Assembly (NCBI GenBank): GCA_033085395.1 | Contig: JANQBS010000108.1 | Span: 59,693 to 123,692 of the forward strand | Length of the DNA: 64,000 nucleotides | Reading direction: 5' to 3' | Source of the DNA: Xanthoparmelia taractica | Lineage: Eukaryota; Ascomycota; Lecanoromycetes; Lecanorales; Parmeliaceae | Part shown: one piece after another, positions 11,141-22,364 of the stretch | Numbering within the stretch: the first letter of the stretch is position 1 | How the letters are laid out: each line of letters opens with the position of its first letter | Notes under the pieces: generated by a model | What the model was told of the DNA's origin: nothing | Database searches by the model: none | Seen by the model: only the letters and a program-made list of their open reading frames with translations | Translations under genes and position numbers: made by a program

Positions 11141-12832
11141 TGTAACGAATATCGAGTTGAGGCACGCTTCCAAGGCGGTTTCCTCGCACACGCGGCATCT
11201 ATCAAGGTACTTGTTCACTGAAACGACTTGCATGAATACATACTGAGTGCAGAGCTTGTGTCTTCATTGTGATGGCAGCCAGATTTTGCAGATGAGACAA
11301 GGCACTAGGGAATATGGCATCGAACTCTCAAAATTTGGCTCCGGTGCAGCCGTCTGGCTACCCTACGACGACAACCCGAATGGGACGGGTTCTATACCAC
11401 AGGCCCTTTGCAACCACAAAGTTTGGCCCAAGTCTCCTTTGTACATAACCAAGGGATTCAAGATATAGCCAAAACCTCTACATTCTGCTATGTAATAGGA
11501 GACTGCACGGGCTTCTGCAATTCGGCTTCAAACAAGTCCAAGGGACTAGAACCCCCAAAGTTCCACTCGAAGTCAAACTCATGACCAAGAGTTGGAACCT
11601 ATCCAAAGTGCAAAGTAGCTTTGGCTAGGCGTCTATCTGGGACCCGTATCCTCCAAGAAACCCAGTGAAGGGACTCATACGGCAGCCCCCTTTTGACACT
11701 ATAGAATTGGCTTTATCCTGTTGAATAGACTAATACATACCGGGATCCACCCACTCTTTGCCTTCCTTGAGGCACCTGAACTACTTAAAAATGTCTTTAG
11801 ATGACAAATGTCTCAAGGATCCTGGCTTTTGTGTCCTGCGTCGGGAACCATTCAAAAATCACAAGTCCGAGACTTTGCCAATGGAGACTCTCAATGAGGG
11901 AGTTTGATTCCACGACTGGGCGAAGTACTAAAGTCCATCTCCTCTTCCCGTACATACCCACTTCACTCCAAGAAGCCACCCAATTCGTCCATATATGTAA
12001 CGACCTACTTTACACAAACTCTTCTTCTTTCTCACCTGTGCTTTTGGAGGAATTACCATACATACCGCTGGCTATGTTCGCCAATCCCATCTGAGAACGT
12101 CACAGCTATTCCTCTCGGCCGCCTTGGAGAGAGAAAGCGCGGGGAAGGGGTGGGGGAACGAAAAGACAGCAGCCTGCGTTTTCTCATTTCATGTAGTAAA
12201 CCGGGGGGGTATGATGGGAGGCGGCGTTACCTGGTTTGGGGAGACACGAGATAAAGAAAGATGTGTAGAAACGTGGTACGCCAAGCCATGCTTTTCTACC
12301 TTCCATTAGTATGAGCGAATGAATTGTGGTGTAACGCGTCACTGATGTATCAAGACGGCCCAAAGACAATTTATTTCATTAAGCCTGGCTGCTGATCCAT
12401 GACTGATTATAAAAGCATCAGTTAGGACTTCGAAATGCCAAGTGCGAGTTACTTTATGGCATGGCTATTGTGAGCCTAATTTTGGGGTATGAAGACATGC
12501 GAACACCAGTCATTCATACGCATGTTGGTATTTACAATCGCTTTTTATGCATTCTGAATCCTCCCTATCGACAATAGCTCCAAATCTTGAAGCAGGCGCC
12601 TCTGATTCCATGGGCAACGCCAATTTTTATGCAGGCCACAGACTCCGAGATTGGGGAGCTGTGGCAGACGAATGAGCCCGCTGTTGCGCCGATAGATGCT
12701 GGTAAAGTAAAAATGCTGCAGAAACATAGACAGTTGAATGGAAAAATGCTGCGGATACCCTCGGTATCGAACACCAGAAGCCGTGTATGTGCGAGGTGGC
12801 CACTGTGTATAGCGCTTCGAAAACCCTTATGT
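11141..12832. other. gene-free stretch of 1.7 kb
   Basis: Contains only short ATG frames on both strands with no domain, no codon bias that I can see and no splice pattern joining them. It lies between the 3' ends of the RNase III gene and the convergent LicD gene, so it is probably 3'UTRs and spacer. No repeat longer than a few bases was noticed. Confidence 0.45.
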
Positions 12833-14138
12833 TCATGCGATGTGACCAAATTTTCGACGACGAAGGTGCGCCAGGCCTGAAGACTCCTTCATTAACTCTG
12901 ACTCCGGATCTGGCTCGGGCCCGGGGTCAGGATCAGGATCAGGCTCTGCGTTACGCTTGACCTTGATGGATGCCCTCTCGGGAATTTTAACGGCTTGGTC
13001 TGCGGAATGATCCTCCTCTTTGTCGTCCTTCGTCCTCTCATCCGGGACGGCATCACCCTTCTCCTTGGCCTCCTGTTCCGCTTTCTCTTTCTCCTCTTTT
13101 GCTTTCTTCTTCTGCGCCTTTTCCTCCTGCTTCTTCCGCCGAGCTTGTTGCCTGTTCAAGCGTTCTTGCTTGATCTCGTCAGGAGTCTTTTTGACCCACT
13201 CTTTAATGTCAGGGTGCCATCTATGACTACATGCGCGTCAGTACGTCTCTTTAGATTTGCTGGCCACACGACCGTACCCTTCATAATCAGTCACGACCAA
13301 TGCCTTCTCTTGGTACTCTTCTCCAAGAATCCGATCATAGGCATACGGCACCTTTGCGACGACTCCCTCGTACATAGTCTCCCTCATGGGATAAAGGTCC
13401 GTAGTCTTATAGTGATGGTAGTTCTTACAACTCCACACCCCTGGATGATCCACTGGTTCTGTCTCTGACAGGCCAGTCACGTCAATGTAGAGACCATTTC
13501 GTAAATCAATCCAGCGCGCATCGATGACGTTGTCTCCGTTGCCACGATCTCGCTCTGCAATGGCAGGATTGACATCGAGGAGGTACTGTCGCTCGATGAC
13601 AGGTTGCAGATCAGGATCCGAATCTGCAGAACTGTAGTCGTATATGGAGCCGTTGAAGTGATGTCCGAGGAACATGAGCGTAGGCCCGGACACCTGTGTG
13701 TCTATATCCCAATCCCAGGGAAGCATCTATGTGAGACATGAGTCTCGGCACATGTCCAATCTCGGGCCGGGCTCCTACCTTTCCGTTCCACCACCAACCC
13801 AACAAGGTGCCATGTGCCAGCCATGTCTCTATGTTGTTCTTTTTGAAAAAGTCTAGATAGGCCCTCATCATATGTACCTGCGAATCCTGCTTCTCTTCAT
13901 AGCTCAAAATGCCGTGCTCGTATCGGCTATCATAATGATTGGCGAGTTCGGTGCCCCCGGGTTCATGGAAATACTTGGCCCACCCACCGGCCGGCATCTC
14001 TGGCGGCTTCGGCTTCTTTTTCCTCCTCCTGGGAAGCAGGCCGGAATTCGATTGGTGATTTGACGGATTGAAAAGAAAAGCTTCAACGAGAAGGTCTGAG
14101 ACAAGGGCGAAGGTGAGCAATAGTGGTCGTAGCTTCAT
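12833..14138 (-). CDS. LicD-family protein, MNN4-like (mannosylphosphorylation)
   Basis: Three exons (13779-14138, 13278-13726, 12833-13220; introns 52 and 57 nt, the second with a perfect TACTGAC branch site) give 398 residues. The start at 14138 gives a signal peptide or signal anchor, MKLRPLLLTFALVSDLLVEA. The LicD/fukutin nucleotidyltransferase-like domain follows: WLAHGTLLGWWWNGK joined across intron 1 to MLPWDWDIDTQV, the DxD metal motif. Later pieces ARWIDLRNGLYIDVTGL and KNYHHYKTTDLYPMRET fit the family. The tail after about residue 275 is Lys/Glu-rich (RRKKQEEKAQKKKAKEEKEK) and ends in an Asp-Pro repeat; yeast Mnn4 also has a Lys/Glu repeat tail. Family members promote mannosylphosphate transfer to glycans in the Golgi. 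Domain call is strong, exact substrate unknown. Confidence 0.88.
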
Positions 14139-15715
14139 GATGGCGTTGTATGTGGCTTTGAAAGGTATGTACACGGAGCACTTGAGAGAGTCCTTTGTCC
14201 GCTAATGGAGGATATGGTAGAGGGTTCCAATGTCTACCTGCACGGCGGCAGTTTATTCTCGAGCGGGAGGAGAGATGGTGGGAAAGGAGATGGGTTGGCA
14301 ATGCTGAGGTCGGAATGATATTGCTGGTGATGGGAAGAAGAGGGAGATGTGTAAGAGGAAGAAGGATGACATGATGACCATGTAGGGTATTCAGAAGGGG
14401 GAGGCTCACAAGAGAAGATAAGCCAATGGTTTGGCGGCAACCCTTTCCAAGAAAGAGGTCGTGTGCTCCGCTTGGCATCTGCTCGGCGTGTGAGCTTGGC
14501 AGTCATTCATTATTCTTCACTAATGTAATGTAATAATAATGTAAATGTACGGAGTAAGGTAAGGTAAGGACTACTTTTATCCTATTATGTTGATTATGTA
14601 TTGTGATGATTATTATTCGCTTAGCACGGAGTTTCGGCATACTTATCGACGCGTGTATGTTCGGGGATCCAATGTCCCGCTTACAAAAACATTATTACAG
14701 TTTTATTATTGTTCTAAGCTTCTACCTCAGATTGCCCCTGATGAACCTGTCAAGCAAAGCAGATTGCACCTATAACATGAAGCGCCTCACCAATATCTTA
14801 TCTAGTATGAGTTGGTGTGAATATTAAGGTGTTGGGTATTTCGATGATATATATTTGTGGTAGTAATCTGAACGAATCTTTGTACACTTTTGACCGTTGA
14901 ACCCGTTGATTCTTGCTAGTCACGCTAGTATATGATGACGCCAAGAGATAAGATCTTCGGGCAGTCCTCCTTGATTCTGGAGCACCAAAATCAAATGAGG
15001 CATGCTGGTGTTGTTGCACATTCGTCTTTACCCTATGGGATTTGGGATATTGTTATCTTTGCTTTAGATCGTTCCATCATCTCGCTGCTAATGGGCTACT
15101 GTTCTTCCATCACTCTTCTGCTACCTATATTTATAAGTAGAAGAGCTTCCACCCACCCCGCTCAATCAAATCCTTTGCTCCATCACCTAGTCCTCATCTA
15201 ATGCTTGAAAGATGGGCCACTGACTCCCCAGTCCGCCCAGAGTAACGAACGATGTTCCTCGTTGTTATTCTGACAATGCCTGTGTCAGGGACGGAAGTCG
15301 GCCCAATTGTCTGCCTCCTCGTTATACCAACCCCCATTAATCTTGAATAGTACCGTGGGACTGAGCAAATTCCAATATGGAAATTCAAGGTCTTGCTCAA
15401 AAAGCCTCTTTGCGCTATATCTTACCAAATGGACTGATTTCTGGTCCCATGGGAGTTTACCGTTCTTTAGACGTGTGCGAAATGTAAGGTAGTTCTAAGC
15501 TTCTCTAGCTCCTCTTTACTGGTTGACAGTCGAGATTTTGTCAAGATAAGACCTTGACTCACCATTCTCATTGCGCTTGTTCTCCCGTCTCGATCCCCTG
15601 ATTGTTCACGAATCCTGTGTAACAGCAGACGGCGACAGTCAATTGCACTGGGAACAGTGCCTATAAGTCTTATGCTGCTCTGCTTATGAGCTAGCCGTGG
15701 GGACGTCAAGACTTA
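14139..15715. other. gene-free stretch of 1.6 kb with simple repeats
   Basis: Upstream region of the LicD gene and upstream of the broken kinase. It contains a short TAATGTAATG/TAATAATG tract near 14520-14545 and a GTAAG-type tandem run near 14553-14570. No coding frame here has support. Confidence 0.45.
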
Positions 15716-16573
15716 ATGACCAGCTCCATAGTATCTCACTATCGGGCAACAGATATCCCTTATGACCTTCCGACAATTGCCGAAATCCAGGACTCGGAGG
15801 ATGTAGTTCGAGTCGGCAGACACTTTGTCGTAAAATATGGTAAAGCCATCGATATCATCGAAGGAGAGAATATGCTTTACGTACAAACAAACACCACTAT
15901 TGCAGTTCCCAAAGTCTATACCCTCTACACAGAGCCGTACACTGGATGGAACTTCATCGTTATGGAGTACATTGAGGGCAGTACTCTCGCTTTAGCCTGG
16001 CCAGATCTGAACGCGGTGCAAAAGTCGGTCATTACCGCCAAGCTCAGGAACTTCTACAACGAGTTACGGCAGCTTCCATCACCAGGCTACTTCGGCAGCC
16101 TGGGACAACGTCCTCTCCTTGACGACACCTTCTGAACCCGTGAAAATGTACCATCGATCAACGGTCCCTTTGAGACCGAAGATGCACTCAACGAGGCTCT
16201 AGCGCAAAAGTATACGTACGATGGTCGGGCTTACTATAAAGCAGAGTATTATCGCTAATCCCTTCCTCATATATTTCGGGGCGATCAGCCAGCATTCACC
16301 ACGGAGACTGTCAGCGTAAGTATATTATGGTCCGCAAGGTTTCCCCCTAAAGAAGGTTTTATTGATGCAGATCAATTCCTCCAAGACGAGTTTGAGGTTA
16401 CAATTATCGACTGGGAGAAGTCGGGCTGGTATCCAAGTTACTGGGAGTACTGTCTTGCGTTCGCTGCTATTAGATGGGATGATGATTGGGGCCTTTTTCT
16501 GAGGGAGATTCTATCTCCTTATCATGTCGAAGCCCTGTTCGTTAAAACACTGCGGCTCGAGCTATGGTCCTGA
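15716..16573 (+). pseudogene. Broken APH-family (aminoglycoside/choline kinase-like) protein
   Basis: The open part (15716-16135) encodes a typical fungal APH-fold N-lobe: RVGRHFVVKYGKAIDIIEGE (with the ATP-binding Lys), a hinge WNFIVMEYIEGSTLALAW, then YFGSLGQRPLLDDTF. Family-like sequence continues in the same frame past a TGA at 16133-16135 (where family members have Trp) and a TAA at 16256-16258. Near 16300 one base is missing inside the catalytic loop: the HGD codons can be read only after shifting frame, and the following conserved Asn codon reads Tyr. A last piece, EFEVTIIDWEKSGWYPSYWE, holds the second metal-binding IIDWE motif and ends at 16573. Two nonsense codons, a frameshift and a lost catalytic residue make this a pseudogene. 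Function of intact relatives in fungi is mostly unknown. Confidence 0.8.
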
Positions 16574-17494
16574 TTCTATCCTGCTGGAAACTCGGCGCTG
16601 CATACAGATCACATTGGCGAACGAGACCGTAAAGCTACCGGACCAATCTTTCAATTTCACATGGAAGCAACGACCATTGCCTCCTCTATCTACCCAACCG
16701 GGCCTACTGCAACCCGATCAGCATGATTTACCAACAAAAACCTAATTGCGCAAGTCTTTTGCAATGCCCGCGCGAGATGGAGGCACTGTCCAGACAGCAA
16801 GCTACACCACGCGGCCAAGGAGGACAAGAGCAATCTCAGCGCACCAACGACTGCCTGACGGGTCAGATTGCGCCCCTGGATGCGAGTTCGATCAGTGACA
16901 CATCGCCCTCTCACGCTGTTTGCCATCATACTCTTCAGACGCTGTTTTCCAATGTCATCTTCCTCTCCCACAATCTGTGTAGTGAAGATATTATTGCTCC
17001 TGCTCAACCCCTCGTCTCACGTGACAGTAGATGGAATGTGGTTCATACAAGAAAGCGCTTCTAAGAGGCGGAAGATGTCGGTCAACCTCGACGAATGTAC
17101 AGAAAACCAATAGAGTAAAGGCTACTGTTTTGACTTTCATGGTTCTAGACTGTTTCTTCACAAAACCAACCTGTTCGTCATCAGCCGAAAGTCTCCTTCG
17201 TGTACACTTATTAAATGAACTCGTACCTAATGTTATATCATCAATAGCCTTGTAGTAGTTTTTATTAATAAAATCATGGTCATGTTGCAAGCACAAGTAT
17301 AACGACATGCCTGCCTGCAAGGAGATCCTGGAATCTCAACTGATCGTAATTCAACCTCGTTACACCTTATAGCCTTGCATTCAAGTTGCCTCCTCAATAC
17401 CTCCCTAATTTACTGTATTATTATTGCTGCTAATGCCACACAACTAACAGGCCAAAGCCGAATCCTGCGCTCTGTCCACCTACGGTTTACCAAC
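16574..17494. other. gene-free stretch between kinase relic and acyl-CoA-binding gene
   Basis: Short frames only, none coherent. The last ~150 bp should be the promoter and leader of the acyl-CoA-binding protein gene; an AT-rich patch lies around 17225-17275. Confidence 0.4.
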
Positions 17495-18586
17495 ATGTCC
17501 GACTCTGTGGGCAAGTTGGTTCGCTCCAACCTCAATACCTCAATTCCTGAGCCAAACATCCCACTGACTAGCATTCTTATCAGACAGAGTCTTCGTCCAC
17601 GCCCTCAATACAGTCAAACGCATCCCACGCACAGGCTCGGCTAGGCCACCTCCAGAAGACCGCCTCAAACTCTATGGCCTTTACAAGCAAAGTACAGAAG
17701 GAGATGTCCAAGGCATTTCGCCCAGACCAGAACGTAATGGCCCCGAATCGGTAGCCGAGCAACAAAAATGGTATGATAGATGTGCTACCATATAGATGCG
17801 CTCGGGGAAGAGGTTGACTCGATCTCCTGCAGGGACGCATGGTCCGCCAACCACTCTCTAAGCCGCACAGAAGCCAAACGCCGCTATATCGCCACCCTCA
17901 TCGACACCATGCATAAATACGCCACCACCACCCCCGAAGCCCGAGAGCTTGTTGCAGAGCTGGAATTCGTGTGGGATCAGATAAAGTCCAATTCGGCTTC
18001 CCCTTTGTCGTCGTCGCCGGGGCAAATATTTAGGAGCCAAGGGCCCCAACTCCCGAGCTATGCGAGCATCGGTGGACCTCCTGCAAGCGGAAGGGCAGAC
18101 GAGGGCGGTGGCGAGGGATTGAGGATGTTGCGGCCCGTTAGTGAGGGGGAGGCAGACGGTGATGAAGGCGAGGAGTTTGAGGAGACGAGAGGGGGCCCCT
18201 TCGACGACGAAGAGGCTGTCATGGCAGCGGCAGGGCAATCCCGAGACCTTGACGTCCGGAACCGGAAATGGAGAAGGAAGATCGAACATGCGCTTGTGAA
18301 GATGACCACGGAAGTCGCGGCGCTGCGGGAACAGATTGAGTTAAAGCGGATAGGAGACGCGAGGAGGCGGACAGGACTTTGGGCGTGGATGACTTGGCTT
18401 GTGTGGGTCGCTGTTCGACATGTCATTGTGGATCTGGCTCTCCTGGGGTTACTGGCTGCTTGGGCCAGAAGAAAAGAGGATCGGAGGGTGGAACAGGGGC
18501 TGGATTTGTTGCTGCAATACCTTCGCCACGGGATACGGAAAATCAGGGTACCAGCCATGTTACGATTACCAGCTCAGCGGACGTAG
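17495..18586 (+). CDS. Tail-anchored acyl-CoA-binding protein (Atg37/ACBD-like)
   Basis: Three exons (17495-17510, 17584-17770, 17833-18586) give 318 residues. Exon 1 is only 16 nt and intron 1 has a GC donor (GCAAGT at 17511) with a normal AG acceptor; without it the start cannot be joined to the domain. The acyl-CoA-binding domain fills residues 1-105: SVDRVFVHALNTVKRIPRTG, PPPEDRLKLYGLYKQSTEGD, WDAWSANHSLSRTEAKRRYI. A disordered acidic middle follows, then a coiled segment (RRKIEHALVKMTTEVAALRE) and one hydrophobic helix near the C-terminus (GLWAWMTWLVWVAVRH and VDLALLGLLAAWA), followed by a basic tail. This layout is that of peroxisomal Atg37 and human ACBD5, which act in pexophagy and very-long-chain acyl-CoA handling; location here is inferred. 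Confidence 0.9.
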
Positions 18587-18869
18587 TTGGGGGTTGGAGT
18601 GTGGGGGAATCATTCTCAAAGCTATGTGTTGGGTATGGCTACGTCTCGTAGTTCTGGGGCAGAGCTTGCGCTACGATTTTCTCAGAATGGACGACCGTAT
18701 ACGATATTCAATGCTGCATTTCAGGATCTGGTGCCCCCATTATATGGAACGAGTTTCGATCAATATTGATACTGGGTCGGAGGTTCAGCGAAATAAAGCC
18801 AATTCGCTATATTGTGCTGTGCTGTACTATGCCATGCTGTTTAGACCTAGATCATGAAACATTATCGTG

Positions 18870-19865
18870 TCAAGCTGATGCGCCGCTCCCACCACTCCCA
18901 GCCTCTCGCTGTCTCTTCATCCTTTCTTCCGCCGCCTTGGCCATAGCCTCTCTCCTGTTCAGCATCTGTGAAGGCGCTCCTTGTTTTTCGCCATTTCCTC
19001 CTAGCACGAATTCCCCTCCCGACCACCCTCCGCCATCCACATGTCCCCCGCTCCCCTCTCTTTCCTCCGGATCGTAGAAGACCTCATTGCTGATAGCCTG
19101 CCCTCCATGCTTCCAGTCAGCCTCCCGGACTTCTTTCTCGATGGACTTGCACAGCTCCCAGAAATTCCGGTCATGATCGCCATAAACGTTGTGCGCCAGT
19201 TCGTGGCAGAGCGTGTCTCGAATAATCTTGTAATCTCGATATCCGTCATACGCGTCCGTCCTCAGCCTCAACTCGATGACCTCGCCTCGGTTCCTGTTTA
19301 GACCCAGGGTGCGTGATTCGTGGGTTGTATGTTCGGCCGGGTTCATCTCCGTCAGCACGCCGACGCTGAATTTGTGCTTGCGCATGCTGGCCTTGATGCC
19401 GGGATCGTCGCGCAAACGCTCGAGGAATTTCTGCGAACGCGCCGGGCCAGGGAGGTAGCTGAGTGGGAGGATGGTCTGGAAAGTGTAGGTTGCCTCCTCT
19501 TGGGCCTTCTGCCAATCGCGGTGGCGATACGGGGTTACCGGTTTAATGGTAGGGTTGGTAGGCCGGGCAGTGGGGCGGGGAGGCGCGAGGGAGGCGAGCT
19601 CGGCGGGCGTTGGCGCAAGGAGGACTATCTTCTTCGATTTGAGGGTACTGAGTAGGAGAGTATCCGCAAACGGCGGCTTGAGGATGCCGAGCTTAGGGGT
19701 TATTATGAATTTTTGGTTGGTCGCAGGAATTGATAATTCGTCGGAAATGCGGTTCGAAAGATCGGCGATGGTAGATTCGGGGGGAAAGTTGAAGGTGTGA
19801 GGTGTGCCATGATGGACAAAGGTGGTTTCGACCTCTTCTGCTGAGGTAGAAGCTTCGTCCGCCAT
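18870..19865 (-). CDS. WLM-domain metalloprotease with ubiquitin-like N-terminus
   Basis: A single exon of 331 residues; the ATG at 19865 is used because the frame upstream opens only with TTG. Residues 1-90 look like a ubiquitin fold (TTFVHHGTPHTFNFPPESTI … LGILKPPFADTLLLSTLKSK). The WLM (Wss1p-like metalloprotease) domain covers about residues 115-260, with the zinc motif CHELAHNVYGDHDRNFW, which fits HExxHxxxxxH. Relatives include fission yeast ubiquitin/WLM proteins; Wss1-type enzymes remove SUMO- or ubiquitin-linked DNA-protein crosslinks and contact Cdc48. The C-terminal 80 residues are Gly-rich then a basic helix (NRREAMAKAAEERMKRQRE). It converges with the acyl-CoA-binding gene, 283 bp apart. 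Enzyme class is clear; the substrate is inferred. Confidence 0.9.
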   Translation of the reverse strand: MADEASTSAEEVETTFVHHGTPHTFNFPPESTIADLSNRISDELSIPATNQKFIITPKLGILKPPFADTLLLSTLKSKKIVLLAPTPAELASLAPPRPTARPTNPTIKPVTPYRHRDWQKAQEEATYTFQTILPLSYLPGPARSQKFLERLRDDPGIKASMRKHKFSVGVLTEMNPAEHTTHESRTLGLNRNRGEVIELRLRTDAYDGYRDYKIIRDTLCHELAHNVYGDHDRNFWELCKSIEKEVREADWKHGGQAISNEVFYDPEEREGSGGHVDGGGWSGGEFVLGGNGEKQGAPSQMLNRREAMAKAAEERMKRQREAGSGGSGASA

Positions 19866-22364
19866 GGTCAGAGTATTCGTCAAAAAATGAGTTTCTCAAT
19901 ACTGACAGCTTAAATACGAACGTAGCTGCAAGTAGGCGGCGAAGTATGCGTCATCACCCGAAGATCTGCCATTAGAATTGATAAGAAGCCAGAATATTCT
20001 GTCAGGCAGGCCGAGGGGAGAGGCAGCAAAGTGGCTGTTGTAAAATGTAAATTGGACACATGTGATATGATACTCCGATGACATTAGCTATATGTATCAG
20101 GTACCAAATCACGGTACAGCAATAGGTGCACGACATGCTACACCGTCTCAAGACATATGTTGTCTGTGTTCCAAGGCAATTCCTCTGGAATTATTCCTCA
20201 ACTCTTGGCATATGACAATTTCATTTGATACCGCCTGCCCTATCGCATTCGCTACCCCCGCTCTGCCTGTATATCATGTAAGGGAGGAGCCCCATTGACA
20301 CCTAAATATGCAGAGGAAGACTTAAGGTCGACGTCAAAGCCGTGCTGCATTGCGTGCCCATCCGTGGGACAATGATAAATACAGGGAGTCTTCTCTTTTG
20401 TGCTTTTACACAGCACCAGGTTGTAGTTGCGGAACTTGACATTCTGTTGTTGATCTCTTGACGCGCGCTTATTCTATGCGTTTAGCTTGCAGCGATTCAG
20501 TCTTGATCAAAACGTCGTCCCCTATCACCTATGAGTGACATCTCCAGAGTCATCCATTAGATTCTTTGATAAATTGCTGCTGATACTGGAGAAGTGCTGA
20601 GACTCAATGACTCCCATCTCCCATCAGTGACACCGATCTCTTACCGGACGTGTCCTGAAACAAGCGGTTGCTTATCCATCAATTTATAAAAGGCGAAGTA
20701 CGATGAACCTCCATCTTCTCAAAGGTCGGGTCAAGCTCGGAGCTTAGGTGATTAGCAACGGGTTCGATATTTGTAGTGTTCGGCTTTCTTGCTCAGACTC
20801 GTTATCACACAGGCCTGTCGAAGCCTTCAGAAATAAAAACCTTCACCATTGTCTCAATCTTCTGCAAGACTTCATGGGTGACTCGAGCTTTCATGTGACA
20901 CGCGCGGAGATGCAGTCTCTTGTTCTTCAGCCTTTCCCAAGGTATGGCTCTTCAAACGCAAGAAGGGCACGAAACTCAATGACATAGGGAGCCGCCCCTC
21001 AACGGCCTTTCCCGTGAGCAAAAGCTTGCTTACACAATTTATCATCTGGAGCAGCACGAGCAGAGCATGAAGTATGGAAATCATTGTCACTATCAGCATG
21101 AGGATCTTATTGCTGATCATGGATCATCAGAGACAAGATACGTGAGACGGCGCTGTGTGCGCAAGCCTCTGCAAGTGAGGAAACTGAACCCATGACTTTC
21201 CCTCAGCATGTACGTCAAGAACCTCGCCCAGACGACCTTCGGGCTGCAATGCAAGTTGGCTGGAAGAGCCACAACCCAAAACCAGTGGTCAGGACAAGTC
21301 GACGGTCGCAGCCAAGGTTTGGCGTCCCACTCTCCAAGGGGCATGTAGGTATCGCCAAGAGAGGTGTGTGTTTCTCAGTAGTCATTTCAATCCAAAGCTG
21401 CAACCCGAGTCGCAACGGCTTGTTGCGCGAGCCAAGCAGGCCATTTGAGTCCAAGAACCTTTCCCAGATTGCGAAAATCAATTGCTTGAGAAAGACGCAC
21501 TGACGCGAGGATCTCCGGTATAGCCATTGAGGAATTGGATAACTATGACGCACATTTTCAGCCCATGCTGAGTGCAGTTCAACGGGCCCAGGACAGTCGG
21601 AACACAGGCCATGTTTCCGGGTCGGACGGGGGCCCGACGCCTATTGCCAGCGCCTTCCCGTCTTCTTCCGAGCATGAGCGAGCGGTGAATTACGACGCAA
21701 CTAAGGATCCGAGGCTCAGGGACGCAAGAGCCTCAACATGACTTACTTTTCAAACGAATGGGAACGTTTCCGGAGCTCGGCTGTTACGACGATGGAGGGG
21801 AAATATGGCGTATGTATGCAGTCAGACCAAGAAACATATTATTGAAGATCATTGACAACCATTTCATTCACTGAGCGCATAATTATCGGCCCCTTCAAAG
21901 ATAGTAGAATGGTGTTGCCTCTCTTGCTGGAACCGAGTGCCCATAGGGCTACGCTAGCCACAGGTGCTCAGACCCTCGGATGCAACTTCTGAGGCGATCA
22001 TCAACACTAAAAAATTGAAATATTCTTGCGGTTGGCCCTTGATCCTTGACACCTGTCAAAAACATGTGCAATTTGGAATGCAGCCTGCAAAAATAAGCAA
22101 TAAGGCAAGGTGGCTCAACGACTATACTTGCATTAGCATCACGTGCACCGGGCAACCTTGCGCAGCACACGACGACTCCGAGCATCTCCACAGAAGAGTA
22201 ATCTTCGGACTCCGAAGCTTTTCACGCATCATCTGCTGACGCTTGAAGAGGACCCGCTGAGCGCCAAAACCAGTTGCATACCGTCTGTCAGAGTGCGTCT
22301 CAAAAGTCGCCGCTAGACCAATACCAGACCTTTCACGGACCTTTGGAGCTGCCAGATAAAACCC
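19866..22364. other. large divergent intergenic region, 2.5 kb
   Basis: Lies between the start of the WLM gene and the start of the SAICAR synthetase gene. A TATA-like stretch (TTTATAAAAG near 20683) is present, but I find no coherent gene after it. Several 60-110-codon ATG frames exist without domains or splice continuity. It could hold a short non-coding transcript, which the sequence alone does not show. Confidence 0.4.

Noticed and set aside
12995..13468. 157-codon plus-strand ORF rich in Phe/Leu that looks like a membrane protein
   Set aside because: It mirrors the Lys/Glu-rich tail of the LicD gene; antisense of Lys/Glu codons gives Phe/Leu.
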